Source: Schoenoplectus triqueter (taxonomy: Eukaryota > Streptophyta > Magnoliopsida > Poales > Cyperaceae). From it: a stretch of 35,847 bases of DNA. Shown one piece after another: positions 1 through 10,330 of this stretch (the first letter of the stretch is position 1; every line of letters starts with the position of its first letter). The position numbers and the translations under genes are program-made. The stretch covers positions 1 to 35,847 of the forward strand of contig CAXKVV010001397.1 in the NCBI GenBank assembly GCA_964058805.1, in the 5' to 3' direction. The notes beneath the pieces are model-generated. The model had not been told where the DNA came from, did no database searches, and worked only from the letters and a program-made list of their open reading frames with translations.

Positions 1-21
1 ACTAAAAAATAATAAAAAAAG

Positions 22-93
22 GTGATAGCACACTCGAAGAAAAAATGAGCGACAATACACTCTAAAAATATGAGTGACAGCATACTCAAGAAG
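22..93 (-). repeat. Three short tandem units in LTR-like copy A
   Basis: On the minus strand three imperfect units of about 23-25 bp follow each other, each with the core GAGTRTGYTGTCRCTC or a close variant (CTTGAGTATGCTGTCACTC, AGAGTGTATTGTCGCTC, CGAGTGTGCTATCACC). They lie downstream of the TATA box, so they would be in the transcribed leader. The partner repeat at 31716-31812 has four such units. Confidence 0.6.
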
Positions 94-291
94 TAACAAA
101 AGAAGAGTTGATCACGTAGGATCAAGTTGAGAGAATGAAGAGAAGTTAAATTAAGATTAAAATAAGAATTGACTCAGTAAAAAATTTCAATCATTTTGAC
201 TCATCTCTCTCACTTTAGATGTGTCTAAAGAGCTCTCATAAATAAGGATTTTGCAAGTGTGAGACTATTGTATGAGAGTGAGAAAATAACC

Positions 292-304
292 CTTTTATAT
301 AGAC
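292..304 (-). promoter_or_regulatory. TATA box of LTR-like copy A
   Basis: The minus strand reads TCTATATAAAAGG here, a good TATA box. It lies about 40 bp downstream (minus strand) of the nearest GTTATAAC palindrome, which supports reading the palindromes as upstream promoter elements. Confidence 0.5.
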
Positions 305-341
305 TTTTTGAAATTGATCAAGAAGCTATTTTTGGCTTGAG

Positions 342-708
342 CCGTTATAACGACTTGTGATCCATTATAACGGCTTAAAAAGAGTAACCGCTTGTTCTTA
401 ACCAAGAATGTCCTTTTCAGACTTCAATAAATTTTCTAAGGCGTTATAATGACTTGTAAAGAAAGGATAAGTTATTATAACACTTGACTTAGTCGTTATA
501 ACATTTTGAATGTAGCTGACCATGTGTTCGTTAGTTCTGACAAAGCATTCTTTTTACAGAATTGTTATGATGGCTTGATGAACCGTTATAACAGATAAAC
601 GGTTCAAGTCATTCAACGGTTCACAATCGTTACTAAACGATAGGCTCTGTAAAATTTTTAATGCTTATGCCTTTGAAAAAGTATTTTGATGAACCCTTAT
701 AACGGTTT
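342..708 (-). promoter_or_regulatory. Cluster of CGTTATAACG-type palindromes (copy A)
   Basis: Sites seen at 342-352, 363-373, 441-451, 494-502, 583-593 and about 694-708, plus a weaker one near 472-481. Each is a full or one-arm-damaged copy of CCGTTATAACGG. Each arm carries AACGG or CCGTTA, the core bound by R2R3 and three-repeat MYB proteins. The cluster is upstream of the TATA box at 292-304 on the same strand. The motif count is direct observation; the MYB assignment is inference. Confidence 0.5.
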
Positions 709-868
709 ACTAGGCAGAAATATTTTTTTCTTACTGTTTAAACTTAATTTATCTTAACCAATTCAATCCAGTTTAGGTCTGACTAAATCTAAGTCTAATA
801 CAGTCTTAATTTAGCTTTTGTTTCTTATCATTAGTCTTGGTTCTTGTGCACTATCCCATTTTATATTC

Positions 869-1926
869 TAATCACTCACAATACTAAAACAAAAAATTAT
901 ATAATTCAATGTTATTTTGTAAATCCACAAATCAAAAAAATTATTTAGTATAATATTTTATGTTTTTTTTCATGAGCAATTTATCTTCTATTTCTCTTTG
1001 GCTTATATATCGTAAATCAAAATAAATCTCTCTCCCTTCTTCCATATGTCTCTCTCTTCTGTCTTCCGTGCTTATTTTTGATAACGCCAACCAAATTTGA
1101 CAGTCATTTTGTTATTGCTTGTTTGTTATCACAATAATTTTTTCTTGAAAATTTAATATATGTGTTTTCTCAATATGTTTTTTATAATGATATTGTATTT
1201 TGATGTCTCAAATATAAAGAATGAAGAAGTCTCATGAATTAATAGTTAAACAATAAAGAAAATGTTTACATAACAAAGAAGAAATGAATCAGGTGAGAGA
1301 GTTAGTTTCGTTATATATATTTTTATTAAATTTGAATGTTAATTTATCGACGATAAGTCATTCTACGGATAAATAATAAGTTAAGTGAGTTTTTAATGGA
1401 TAATTTTCTAAATTAAAATAATTGATGGAGAAATTTTCAATTAGTCAAAAATTTTCATGAGTACATATCTAATTTTCTCTAAAAAAATGTCTACATTAAT
1501 AAAATATATGCCGATGGAGAACGAGGACAAAAGTTGGGGACGAAGGGTCGATAATATTTATCCTTGTTTTAAATATCTATTCGGATAAGTATGGATTTTT
1601 TGTCAACCAAAATTCAATTAGCATGACTTTTGATATGTACTAAATGTATGATTTTATGGAAAATATTTTACTTTTTATGAGAAAACAATAATTTATGAAA
1701 AACTGGACGGAAATATTATTAAGGAGTTAATCATGATGAAATCAGTAATTCAAGGAAGATGGCTAAATTCAAAAGGTTATTAGGATTTAGGACGGACTGT
1801 CCTCTGATTTTATTAACGGGGAAGAAAAATATATGGATAGAATATAGAAGGTAGGGTCCTTAATTAAATGTTGAAGTTCCAAGGTATCAAATCGTAATAA
1901 TCCCATAAGAAAAATGATAAAAAGAC
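869..1926. other. No gene found; AT-rich spacer
   Basis: AT-rich sequence between the LTR-like repeat and the PPR gene promoter. No reading frame of note, no recognised repeat ends and no RNA gene were seen. Confidence 0.5.
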
Positions 1927-1933
1927 TATATAA
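1927..1933 (+). promoter_or_regulatory. Probable TATA box of the PPR locus
   Basis: TATATAA is followed 18 bases later by a CTCTCTCTCT pyrimidine patch (1951-1960), a usual plant core-promoter pairing. Transcription would start near 1955-1965. The sequence then turns C/T-rich, like a plant 5' leader. A short upstream ORF at 2043-2081 (12 codons) lies in the leader unless removed by a possible leader intron from about 2037 to 2136 (ending in CCTTTTCAG). Confidence 0.5.
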
Positions 1934-2175
1934 TTCCAAGCGAAACTCGACTCTCTCTCTAAAAGGTTCTTGGCCTCCTCCCTTCCCGCTCCTAGTCCTT
2001 TCCCCTTCTCTCGTTTCGTCTACCTCGCCGAAAGAAGGTCAGATGTCACGTTTTCTCACATCAGTCCATATCTCCCTTTAATCATTTTTAGTAGATTCTT
2101 CTATTAATTCGCTTTTGTTCATAAAATCCTTTTCAGGCTAAGATTTTAGCCGTCTTTGTCAGATAGGATTCGCTT

Positions 2176-2817
2176 ATGTCTTGCACGACCCAGTTGCTCC
2201 GCCATTCCCGCAAGGTTGCTTTTTTATCTTTTTATTATTTCGTCTATCCCTCAATTATATTCTTTTCTCTTCCTTCGCTTAACTTGATAGCTTGAAATTT
2301 GCTGATATAGCAATGAAATACCATTTTGTATGGTAGTTATTAATTAATCGGCTTCACCGTCGTCATCTTCTTTCTCGCTTTGCAGAGTGATTATGGTTTT
2401 ACCCTTAATTTTAATTTCTTTTCCATGCGGGGATGTGCATTTTTTCTGTGTTTGGTTATTGTTGTAGGCAGATGTAAATGCCTATGCTTTAGTTTTTGTT
2501 TATGAAGGTTTATTATCGGAAAAGGAGTAGGACCAGGGAATTTAAAAAATGAACTTTGTTGATTTTTTCTGCATTCATAAGCTCCCAAGGAGATCAATTT
2601 CTGTTAAACTACTTTGTAGAGTCAACAAATTATCTTATCTCATATGGAAAACGGTATATTACAACTTTTATTCAATGGTCTTTGACAAGAATTTGTTGAA
2701 TTAATTATTCATTTGAATTTGTGCAGTTAAGGAGTGCTCAGAACCTTTTGGAAGCTGGGAATGTTTGCTTTGCCCGATACTTTTCAAAAGATGCCAGCAC
2801 CATTGTCAGAAAAGATG
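2176..2817 (+). other. Upstream exon pair encoding a presequence-like peptide
   Basis: An ATG at 2176 opens 13 codons (MSCTTQLLRHSRK) ending at a plausible donor (AAG|GTTGCT, 2214/2215). An intron to 2726 ends in TTTGTGCAG. The next exon continues in phase with LRSAQNLLEAGNVCFARYFS and on to RKD. This N-terminus is rich in R, S, L and A, like a mitochondrial presequence. At 2817/2818 there is a near-ideal donor (ATG|GTAAGTAT). If that donor is ignored, the frame runs open straight into the PPR protein, giving an 808-residue form. If used, these exons belong to another transcript or host gene. I do not recognise a parent protein. Confidence 0.5.
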
Positions 2818-2873
2818 GTAAGTATACATTGGTTGGTTATGGCTGTTACAACTGGTCTAAGCATTCTCAGAAG

Positions 2874-5114
2874 ATGCCAGCACTGTCTCCTCTTTTTTTC
2901 TCCCTCCAACGCACTGTCTCCTCTCGTTTCTCCCATTTTTCTTTCTATAACCCCACAAAGATAAACAAACTCTATTTTGTAAGACCCATAGCAAAATTTC
3001 ATATTTTCAGAAAATCTTTCGAGGGCGTTTGCTCAAGGCCCAGGTTTAAAACGGCTGTATATTCCAAAAGCCATCTCTTTTACAATCTGAGTCTTTCTTC
3101 CTATTGCTCATCATCCGAGAAACAGTGTGCTGACTCCACCTTCATCTCTTCTTCTTCGCCATTGGTACCACTAGACCTCACGCAAGAGCTATTGGCCCAC
3201 GTGCATGACCCACCAGCAGCATACCGCCATTTCATTCACGCGGACAGCTGTGAAATTAGTGTTAAGTCACACTCTGTCATGGCTCACATTGCTTTTCGTG
3301 GAAAGATGTACTCGCAAGCCTGCCGGATCCTTCAGGATTTGATTCTCACCACCAAGTTCTCTCCAATTTTTCACAATGTAGTTGATATTTTACAGGAAGC
3401 TGCAATTGCATGTAAAAATCCTGAAAAGGGGGTTTTTGATGCCTATTTTGGGGTTTTAACAGATTTGGGATTTTTGGAGGAGGCAGTAGAGACATTTTAC
3501 AGAATGAGCGATATCAGAATATTCCCCAAGCTGAGATCTTGCAATAACTTGCTTGATCGACTCAACAAATCAGGTCAGAAGGAGGCGTCTTTGAGGCTCT
3601 TTGAGGATTTAATTGTTCTGGGTTTGTGGCCTTCAGTATACACATTTAACATTATGATCAGTTTTTTATGTAAAATCGGGGATTTGGATAAAGCAATGAG
3701 CTTTTTCAAAAGAATGGATGAATTGGGTTGTACCCCGGATTTAGTAACATATAATTCTCTTATCGATGGCAATGGAAAGGTGGGGAACTTGGAGCAAATT
3801 GAAATATTCTACTGTAAAATGAGAGAGAGGGGCTGTAAACCTGATATTATTACATACAATACCTTGATAGATTCATTTTGCAAATTTGGTAATTTGCCGA
3901 AGGCTTTTGGATACCTCAAAGAATTGAAACAGCATGGTTTGAAGGCCAATGTTGTCACTTACAGCACAGTTATCAATGCATTTTGCAAGGAGGGCATGGT
4001 TCGAGAGGCAATAAATCTATTTGTGGAGATGACAATACGAGGTCTAAGGCCGAATGAGTATGCATTTTCTTGTTTGATTGATGGTTGCTGTAAAGGCAAT
4101 CGATTTGAAGATGCACTCAAGCTATTAGAAGAAATGCTTCAACAAGGTGTTCAGTTGAATGTTGTGACTTACACATCTTTAGTTGATGGTTTGTGTAAAA
4201 GAGGGGAGATTGGTGATGCTGAAGAAGTTTTTAGATCAATGCAGAGAAAAGATTTGTCAGCTAACCAGTTAACTTGCACATCTTTAATGTATGGTTTTTT
4301 CCTGACTAAAAATAGCCAGAAGGTTGATGCATTGTTAAGTGAGATGAAGTCAAAAGGGATTAAGCTTGATTTGTCAATGTATGGGACTCTAATTTGGGGC
4401 TTCTGTAATGAGGGGAAGATAAGCGAGGCTATGTTTTTGGTTAGTGAGATGGAAGGGCTTGGTTTGAGGCCTAATCTTGTGATATATTCTAATTTAATTG
4501 ATGCCCATTTTAAAGTTGGCATGGCAGCTGAAGCAGTTTCTCTATTTTACGAGATGACCGGTTTGGGGATTGTGCCAAATTTAGTTACATATTGTTCAGT
4601 CGTAGACGGTCTATGCAAAGAGGGGCTAATTACCGAGGCTAAGAATCATTTTGAGAAGATGAAGGAATTAGGTTTAAGCCCTAATTTATTGGCCTACACA
4701 GCTCTAATTGACGGGCTTTGTAAGAATGGGTTGGTGGAGAATGCACAAGACCTGTTTGATGAAATGGTTGTGAAGGGATTGAAACCAGATAATGTGGTGT
4801 ATACTTCATTAATTGATGGATATTTGAAGCATGGGATGATAGAAGCAGCATTGTTGCTCAGAGAGAGAATGGCTGAGAGTGGCTTAGCACTGGATTTGTA
4901 TGGTTATACTTGTTTTATTTGGTGGTATTGTAAGAGTGGTAGGGTGCAAGAGGTGAGGGAAATGCTAGAGGAGATGTGTAAAAAGGGAATTAAACCTGAC
5001 AAGGCACTTTATAATTGTTTGACAAGTGATTATTTGAAAATGCGAGATATGGATAAAGCATTATATTTGAGAAATTATATGAAAAAAAGAGGCCTTCTTG
5101 ATCCGAGTTCATAG
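2874..5114 (+). CDS. P-class PPR protein, EMB2794 (At2g02150)-like
   Basis: Predicted organellar RNA-binding protein of the P-class pentatricopeptide-repeat family, which stabilise, process or help translate organelle transcripts. From the ATG at 2874 it is 746 residues with no intron. The N-terminus (MPALSPLFFSLQRTVSSRF) is rich in S, R and F and nearly free of acids, as in transit peptides. Residues about 218-742 form fifteen unbroken 35-residue P-type motifs, each with a VTYNTLI-like helix A start and a G[LC]xP junction, with no L, S, E or DYW motifs. The lead-in GVFDAYFGVLTDLGFLEEA and the blocks PNEYAFSCLIDG and YGTLIWGFC resemble my recollection of Arabidopsis At2g02150 (EMB2794), of similar length. 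The frame is open further upstream to 2721; an in-frame spliced start at 2176 would give 808 residues. Family call is firm, orthology likely, start uncertain. Confidence 0.9.
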   Translation: MPALSPLFFSLQRTVSSRFSHFSFYNPTKINKLYFVRPIAKFHIFRKSFEGVCSRPRFKTAVYSKSHLFYNLSLSSYCSSSEKQCADSTFISSSSPLVPLDLTQELLAHVHDPPAAYRHFIHADSCEISVKSHSVMAHIAFRGKMYSQACRILQDLILTTKFSPIFHNVVDILQEAAIACKNPEKGVFDAYFGVLTDLGFLEEAVETFYRMSDIRIFPKLRSCNNLLDRLNKSGQKEASLRLFEDLIVLGLWPSVYTFNIMISFLCKIGDLDKAMSFFKRMDELGCTPDLVTYNSLIDGNGKVGNLEQIEIFYCKMRERGCKPDIITYNTLIDSFCKFGNLPKAFGYLKELKQHGLKANVVTYSTVINAFCKEGMVREAINLFVEMTIRGLRPNEYAFSCLIDGCCKGNRFEDALKLLEEMLQQGVQLNVVTYTSLVDGLCKRGEIGDAEEVFRSMQRKDLSANQLTCTSLMYGFFLTKNSQKVDALLSEMKSKGIKLDLSMYGTLIWGFCNEGKISEAMFLVSEMEGLGLRPNLVIYSNLIDAHFKVGMAAEAVSLFYEMTGLGIVPNLVTYCSVVDGLCKEGLITEAKNHFEKMKELGLSPNLLAYTALIDGLCKNGLVENAQDLFDEMVVKGLKPDNVVYTSLIDGYLKHGMIEAALLLRERMAESGLALDLYGYTCFIWWYCKSGRVQEVREMLEEMCKKGIKPDKALYNCLTSDYLKMRDMDKALYLRNYMKKRGLLDPSS

Positions 5115-6116
5115 GCTATCTTCTGCCTGCCTGATAACACAGTTCATTGAATTTATCCTTGGATTTAGTTGGTGAATGCAAGAAAATAACTTCAAAAGGA
5201 GACTCTAATCAATTGAAATTAAATTCACCTCTTTTTGCCATCCATCAGCAAGGTATTTTATCTGTGTCCATAATACTTTAAATTTTTAATACCATTATTA
5301 GTGATGCTGAGTGCACCTTCAGGTTTTGTCCAGAACTCTAGGAACTGCAAATATGGATGAGACCAGAATTGTTGGATACCAACATATTTAGTCTAATTTA
5401 TTTATTTATATGGTGGTTCCATCGGTTTGTAATATCCTAAAAATAAGTAAGTTCTTATTTTTGAACCATTTCATAAATATTTGTAATATGTAGATTTATC
5501 TGCAAAGTTCACAAAAAATGATGAAAATGAAAGGAGAGCCACGCTGGTGAATTCATTAAACCATATAAATCTCTCCCTCGGATAATACCAAGTAAAAAAA
5601 ATAAAACGTATATCTTTCACCTGATGGCACAGGGCTTGTGAAAAGCGGTGGTATCATCCCTATACTCTCTCCCTCCCTATTTGCGATAGGGGAGAATCAA
5701 AATAACAAACTGAAAAGAAGGAAAGAATTAGGGAGGAAAATCGGAAGGAAAAAAAGAAACAGAGAGCCTTATCGGTTCCAAGCAACATAAAAAACATAAG
5801 ATTGAGTTTTATAATGATAATTTATGGAATGAAATGATGTGGGTTGCTGAGTCGAAATAGAGAATGAAATGAGCAAAAAGAATTAAATTTAATTAAATTG
5901 AATTGATTTGTCACCTGAAAACTATTATGCAGGGCTTAGATTAATAATTAGACTTAGAAATTTGTAATTCATATAATTAATAAATAACTCGGTGATTAAT
6001 GGAATAACTCAAAGTGAATTATTAGTTAACTAAGTGTTCTCACATGCTAAAATGTTAATGTATACATGAGCTGATGGTACAAATTGGTAATTGATAATAA
6101 AAGGAAAATTAATTTG
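5115..6116. other. PPR 3' flank and spacer; no gene found
   Basis: The first few hundred bases are probably the PPR 3' untranslated region. A possible acceptor at about 5323 (CACCTTCAG) opens only a short frame. A small inverted repeat (TCCCTAT, 5-base loop, ATAGGGG) lies at 5674-5692. The rest is AT-rich and was later split from 11347 onward by the Copia insertion. Confidence 0.4.
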
Positions 6117-6121
6117 ATAAT
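6117..6121. repeat. Target-site duplication of the Copia element, left
   Basis: ATAAT immediately before the 5' LTR; the same 5 bases follow the 3' LTR at 11342-11346. Five bp is the usual Copia duplication length, so both ends are intact and the element has not recombined with another copy. Confidence 0.85.
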
Positions 6122-6267
6122 TGTTGAAATATAGAAAGTTTTGATTAGTATCAATTAGGGTTTTTGATTGATTTCTTTTCTACTGTATTCTTTTCTATTA
6201 TACTCCGTTGTATGCTTATATAATAGGTTTTTCAGTGATTTAATAAGAATAAGTTTAGATTTCAATT
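6122..6267 (+). repeat. 5' LTR of the Copia element (146 bp)
   Basis: Begins TGTTGAAAT and ends ATTTCAATT just before the primer site. A TATATAATA box at 6217-6225 would start transcription near the LTR end. Against the 3' LTR I count seven substitutions and one 1-bp indel; all seven are transitions. This is at the short end of LTR sizes for a Copia element with full coding capacity. Confidence 0.9.
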
Positions 6268-6279
6268 TGGTATCAGAGC
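6268..6279 (+). other. Primer-binding site, initiator-Met tRNA type
   Basis: TGGTATCAGAGC, the classic plant Copia primer site complementary to the 3' end of initiator methionine tRNA, directly abuts the 5' LTR. Confidence 0.95.
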
Positions 6280-6656
6280 TGGGTTAGCCCAAAAAAGATA
6301 GAAAAAGAACCAAGCTACAGTAGCCGCGTGCTACAGTATCGCGACTGCGCACTTCTGTTGGCCCACTGCCGTCCCTCTAGGCCATCACCTCTGCTGCCGC
6401 CCCTCCACGCCCATGTCGCCGTCGACGCCAAGCTCGGACTCTCTTTCCGTTGTCGTGTGCCTCCTCTGTTTTTTCTTTCTCCTTTGTTTATTCTTTCTTT
6501 TGCTTAGTTTTTTTTAGTTTTCTTAAGTTTGGGGTTTGTGTAGACAGTACACGACCACGATTATCTAAAAAAAAAGAAAAAAAAAGAGAGAGGATGTTGT
6601 AAGTTGTATGAGGTGTTGATAAATTGAAGGGTGAGGAGATAACACGAGTGAGATTG

Positions 6657-7802
6657 ATGGATGAACGAGGTGGACCAATGGAGAAGCTTATTGTGAAGCT
6701 AGATCCAACAAATGTGAGGACATTGTTCGAGCTCATGAGAATGTCGAAAAGAGCCGAGGTCTTGACGCATCCACAATTAGTAAAGTTAGATTTCGCACCC
6801 GTAGATCTAAAACTTGATGGACCGGTTACATATCTGAATTGGTCGCGTTGGATCAAAGGTGCTCTAGCTGGGAGGAATCTGGAGGGATTTTTGACAGGAG
6901 AGAATGAGGAACCGAAACAAGACACTGTTGGGTGGAATGAGTGGAAGACCACACACATGTTGCTGTATACTTGGTTCCTCAACTCTATGGTTTCGTCGAT
7001 TGCTGTCACGGTGGATGGCATTCAGAGTGTGAAGGACATCTGGGCTAAGTTGAAGAGAATCTATGCAGGTGCTGAGAATAACATGAGGGTGTTTCAGATC
7101 GAGCGTGAGATAGAAGCAGTAGTACAAGGAGATAGGACAATCCAAGAGTATGCCACAGATCTGGAGCGATTGTGGGCGGACTATGACTATTTCTCGCCGA
7201 TAGCATGCTGTAAAGATCCGGAGTGCAAGAAAGGGGAGTGAGATGTGCAGAGAAGAACTATGCACTTTCTGAGGAGATTGAATCCGGCTTTTTGAGCAGA
7301 GAAATGCGATGTTATTGGCTCAGGCGAGGATCCCTTCACTAGACAAGGCTATTGCGACTATGATGCAGGAGGAGAGTCGCATGAAGTTGCATTCAGAGGC
7401 TAAAAGAGATGTAATGATGCGCTCGGCATTGGTAGTCTCGAACTCATGTATGACAGGGGTTCAGGAGGAGACTCGAAAGTGCTATAACTGCGGAGAAGTG
7501 AGTCACTTGAGTAAAGCTTGTCCTAAGCCACCCAAAGAGAGAGAGACAAGTGGGCGTGGACAGACTGGAGGTCGTGGGGGCCGAAAAAGTGGAAGAGACT
7601 ATCAAACAAATCTGACGGTAGCAGAAGGAGAAGAAACTGGAGTGGTATTTACTGAAGAGGACAAGATATGTTTTGAGATACTTAGGCGGAAACATATAGC
7701 AGCAGTTAATGGAGATAAGAAGAGTGTAAGTGAGGAGACATCCACTTCATCCATCGTTAGATCATCGGAATGTAACAGGTACTTATGTTCATTCGACCAA
7801 AG
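6657..7802 (+). pseudogene. Copia gag (frameshifted)
   Basis: The capsid part reads from an ATG at 6657 to a stop at 7239-7241, including YLNWSRWIKGALAG and IWAKLKRIYAG, typical of the Copia gag capsid region. After frame changes around 7235-7310 it resumes at about 7300 (NAMLLAQARIPSLDKAI). A single CCHC zinc knuckle (CYNCGEVSHLSKAC) is at 7480-7521, followed by a glycine/arginine-rich stretch. Normally this would package element RNA; here at least two breaks separate capsid from nucleocapsid. Confidence 0.85.
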
Positions 7803-7844
7803 GTACTGACAACACATGCTCTTGCCTCTATATCCATCGTTAGA

Positions 7845-9013
7845 TCACCAGAATGGATTGTAGATTCTGGTGCATCTCGACATGTTGCAGGTAATGTTCG
7901 TGAGTTCTCTTCTTATACTCATCTGAAAATGCCAGAGAGCATCCAAATTACTGACGACACAACACAACCTGTGGTTGGTAAGGGTACAATAAACTATGGT
8001 TCTGTGATTTTGTCCAATGTTTTGCATGTTCCTTCGTTTATAGTAAATTTATTATCCATTAGTGCCATCATACACCAACTAAAATGTGTTATTACTTTTG
8101 ATATTCACAAGGTGATCTTTCAGGAGAAGAGAACAGGTCGGAAACTTGGGACTGACACATGGCGTAGTGGACCGTGGTACTTGGATCGTGAGGGAATGGA
8201 CTCAACATTGATATCTATGGTAAAGAGGGTAGGAGTAGGAGGATCCGAGATGAGTGCTGAGAATGTATTGATGCTCGATCACCGGCATATGTGACATCCT
8301 TCATTTAATGTTTTGAGTAGGTTCTATCCTAGTTTGTTTGAAAAGGTTGATAAAATTTAAATTTATATGTGATGCATGTGAGTTTGGCAAATTTACTAGA
8401 AGTTCTTATGTTAGTTTTGGTTATAGGAGTTCTTGTGTTTTTAATCTGATTCATTCTGATGTTTTGGGACCTTGTTCCACGAATTTTATGAATGATTATA
8501 GATATTTTGTTACCTTTATTGATTATTTTTTTCGTGTTACTTGGGTATACTTGATGAAAAATAAGAGTGAGGTGTTTGATTGCTTCAAAAGTTTTCATAG
8601 GTCTATTCAGACTCAATATGGGGCAGTAGTAAATGTGTTAAGGTTTGATAATGGGACAAAGTATACTAATATAATGTTTGGAGAATACTTATCAGCTCAA
8701 GGAATACATCATCAGACTATATGTCCATATACACCGGCTCAGAATAACAGAAAAAAGAACAGACATCTCCTAAAGGTAGTTAGAAGCATGATGATCTCCA
8801 TGAATGTTTCAAAATAGTTGTGGGGGCAAGCGATTTTGACAGTTGCCCAATTGATCAATATGATGCCTTTAAGAGTATCAGAGTGGAAGTCTCCGTGTGA
8901 TATGTTGAAGGGAGATAATGGTGAGATCCTTCCGTTAAAAGTGTTTGGTTGTGTGTGTTTTATGAATGACAACAAACCATTTGTAGGGAAGCTTGATCCG
9001 ATCCCAGAGTTGT
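7845..9013 (+). pseudogene. Copia protease and integrase (broken)
   Basis: The protease active site is intact as VDSGAS (Asp codon at 7863). The gag-pre-integrase region is damaged: the HRRLGHPS-type motif reads around a TGA at about 8292. The integrase keeps a CDACEFGK zinc-type motif, HSDVLGP (first Asp) and RFDNGTKY (second Asp). The expected QNGVAERKNRHL block reads QNNRKKNRHLL, so the catalytic Glu is lost with a short deletion. Stops follow at 8815 and 9013. Confidence 0.85.
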
Positions 9014-9649
9014 GAAGTGTGTGTTTGTGGGATATTTGGCTACTCAGAAGGGATATGTTTGTTGGAGCCTAATAGAGAAGCGGTTGTTTGTGAGCATGTA
9101 TGTACATTTTCGAGAATTCAAGCCATATTATATACAAGAGGTGTCTTCACTCTTTGATGACTCAGTTGATACTGCAGGTATAAGACGAGAGAGGGAGAAT
9201 GGTGAGATGTTGATAAATATGGGATCAATTCCTTTGTCAGTTCCTTCACCGATTGAGGAGCAAGAAAATAATGAAGAAGAGGAAGAACCTGTATGTGTTG
9301 GGATTCAAACTCAGGGGAGGTGAGATATGTGTATGAAAGGAGGAAGAAACAGAATGAAGGACCAGTGCCTACAGTGTCACTCGTGTCGTCAAGTCTCTTG
9401 TCTCCGTCTACCTCAACTCCTGAGACACCATCATTGTCCTCGGACTCAGAATACACAGGTGATATGATTTCTCTTTCTTCTCCTTCTCCCATGTCATTAA
9501 GAAGGATATCTCACAGCAATGTGAGAATTCCTCCTGATCGTTATGGTTTTTCACATGATATCGCTCAGTTTGTCTCATACTCTTATACTCTAACATATCC
9601 CCTACACATGGAGTATTCATTCCATCTTTGGACTCTATCACTTTACCTA

Positions 9650-10330
9650 AGTGTTGGTAGGATGCTAAGGAGGATCCAAAGTGGAAAGTTACTATGTTAG
9701 AAGAACTTGGAGTCTTTGATAAAAATAAAATATGAGAGTTTGTGTCACTACCACCGGACAAGAAGGCAGTTGGATGCAAATAGGTCTTCATACTGAAGCA
9801 GAACCCAGAAGGGAAGGTCGAGTGGTACAAGGCACAGTTTGTGGCCAAAGGGTACAACTAGATGTATGACATCGACTATGATGAGACCTTTGCACCGGTG
9901 ATGAAGATGAGCACAATGAGGACATTGATTTCAATGGCCGTGAATGGTGGGTGGAAGCTACACCAACTCGATGTGAAAAATACATTTCTCCACGGGAATT
10001 TGATGGAGGAGGTTTACATGGAGATTTCCTCGGGTTTTGGCACAACCCAAACAGTGGGTAAGGTATGCAGGCTCAAGAAGTCGCTTTATGGGTTGAAACA
10101 GTCCCCTTAGGCCTGGTTTAATAGGCTCAGAAAGGTTATGATAAGCCTGGGCTACCAGCAAATCAATGTAGACCACACGGTATTTTCTCGGTAACACGAT
10201 GGTCACATCACTATGTTGGCTGTGCATGTCGATGATATGATCAGTACTGATGATGATGAAGGAGAAATTGCACAGTTGAATGCAAGATTGGGGAAATAAT
10301 TTGAGGTAAAGGACTTGGGACAACTTAGAT
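9650..10330 (+). pseudogene. Copia reverse transcriptase (in-frame stops)
   Basis: Motifs in order: KAQFVAKGY, DYDETFAPV, QLDVKNTFLHG, VCRLKKSLYGLKQSP, AWFNRL, LAVHVDDM (catalytic YVDD-type box, here HVDD) and VKDLGQLRYFLDIEIAR. Stop codons interrupt at about 9779, 9859, 10108, 10192 and 10297. The core is recognisable throughout, so decay is mainly by point mutation. Confidence 0.9.

Larger units (their letters stand above)
1..868 (-). repeat. LTR-like repeat, copy A (partial, cut by window edge)
   Basis: Read on the minus strand from about 868 to 1, this stretch aligns with the plus strand from about 31119. Shared blocks include CACAAGAACCAAGACTAATG near the start, CTGCCTAGT, clustered GTTATAAC palindromes, a TATA box, an AACTTGATCC block and 23-25 bp tandem repeats. 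That order fits the U3, R and U5 of an LTR. No protein-coding part of the element is visible, so it is a solo LTR or the edge of an element continuing left. The superfamily is not determined; no primer site or target duplication could be fixed. Confidence 0.6.

Noticed and set aside
342..708. CRISPR-like array from the regularly recurring palindromes
   Set aside because: Spacing is irregular, repeats are about 10 bp and diverged, and the context is a plant LTR-like promoter.
2721..2726. Start of the PPR frame at GTG 2721
   Set aside because: GTGCAG is the tail of a splice acceptor (TTTGTGCAG|TTAAGG), not a start codon. The real start is either 2874 or, after splicing, 2176.
6488..7021. 177-codon antisense frame over Copia gag
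   Set aside because: It is a shadow of gag on the opposite strand, without domain or promoter.
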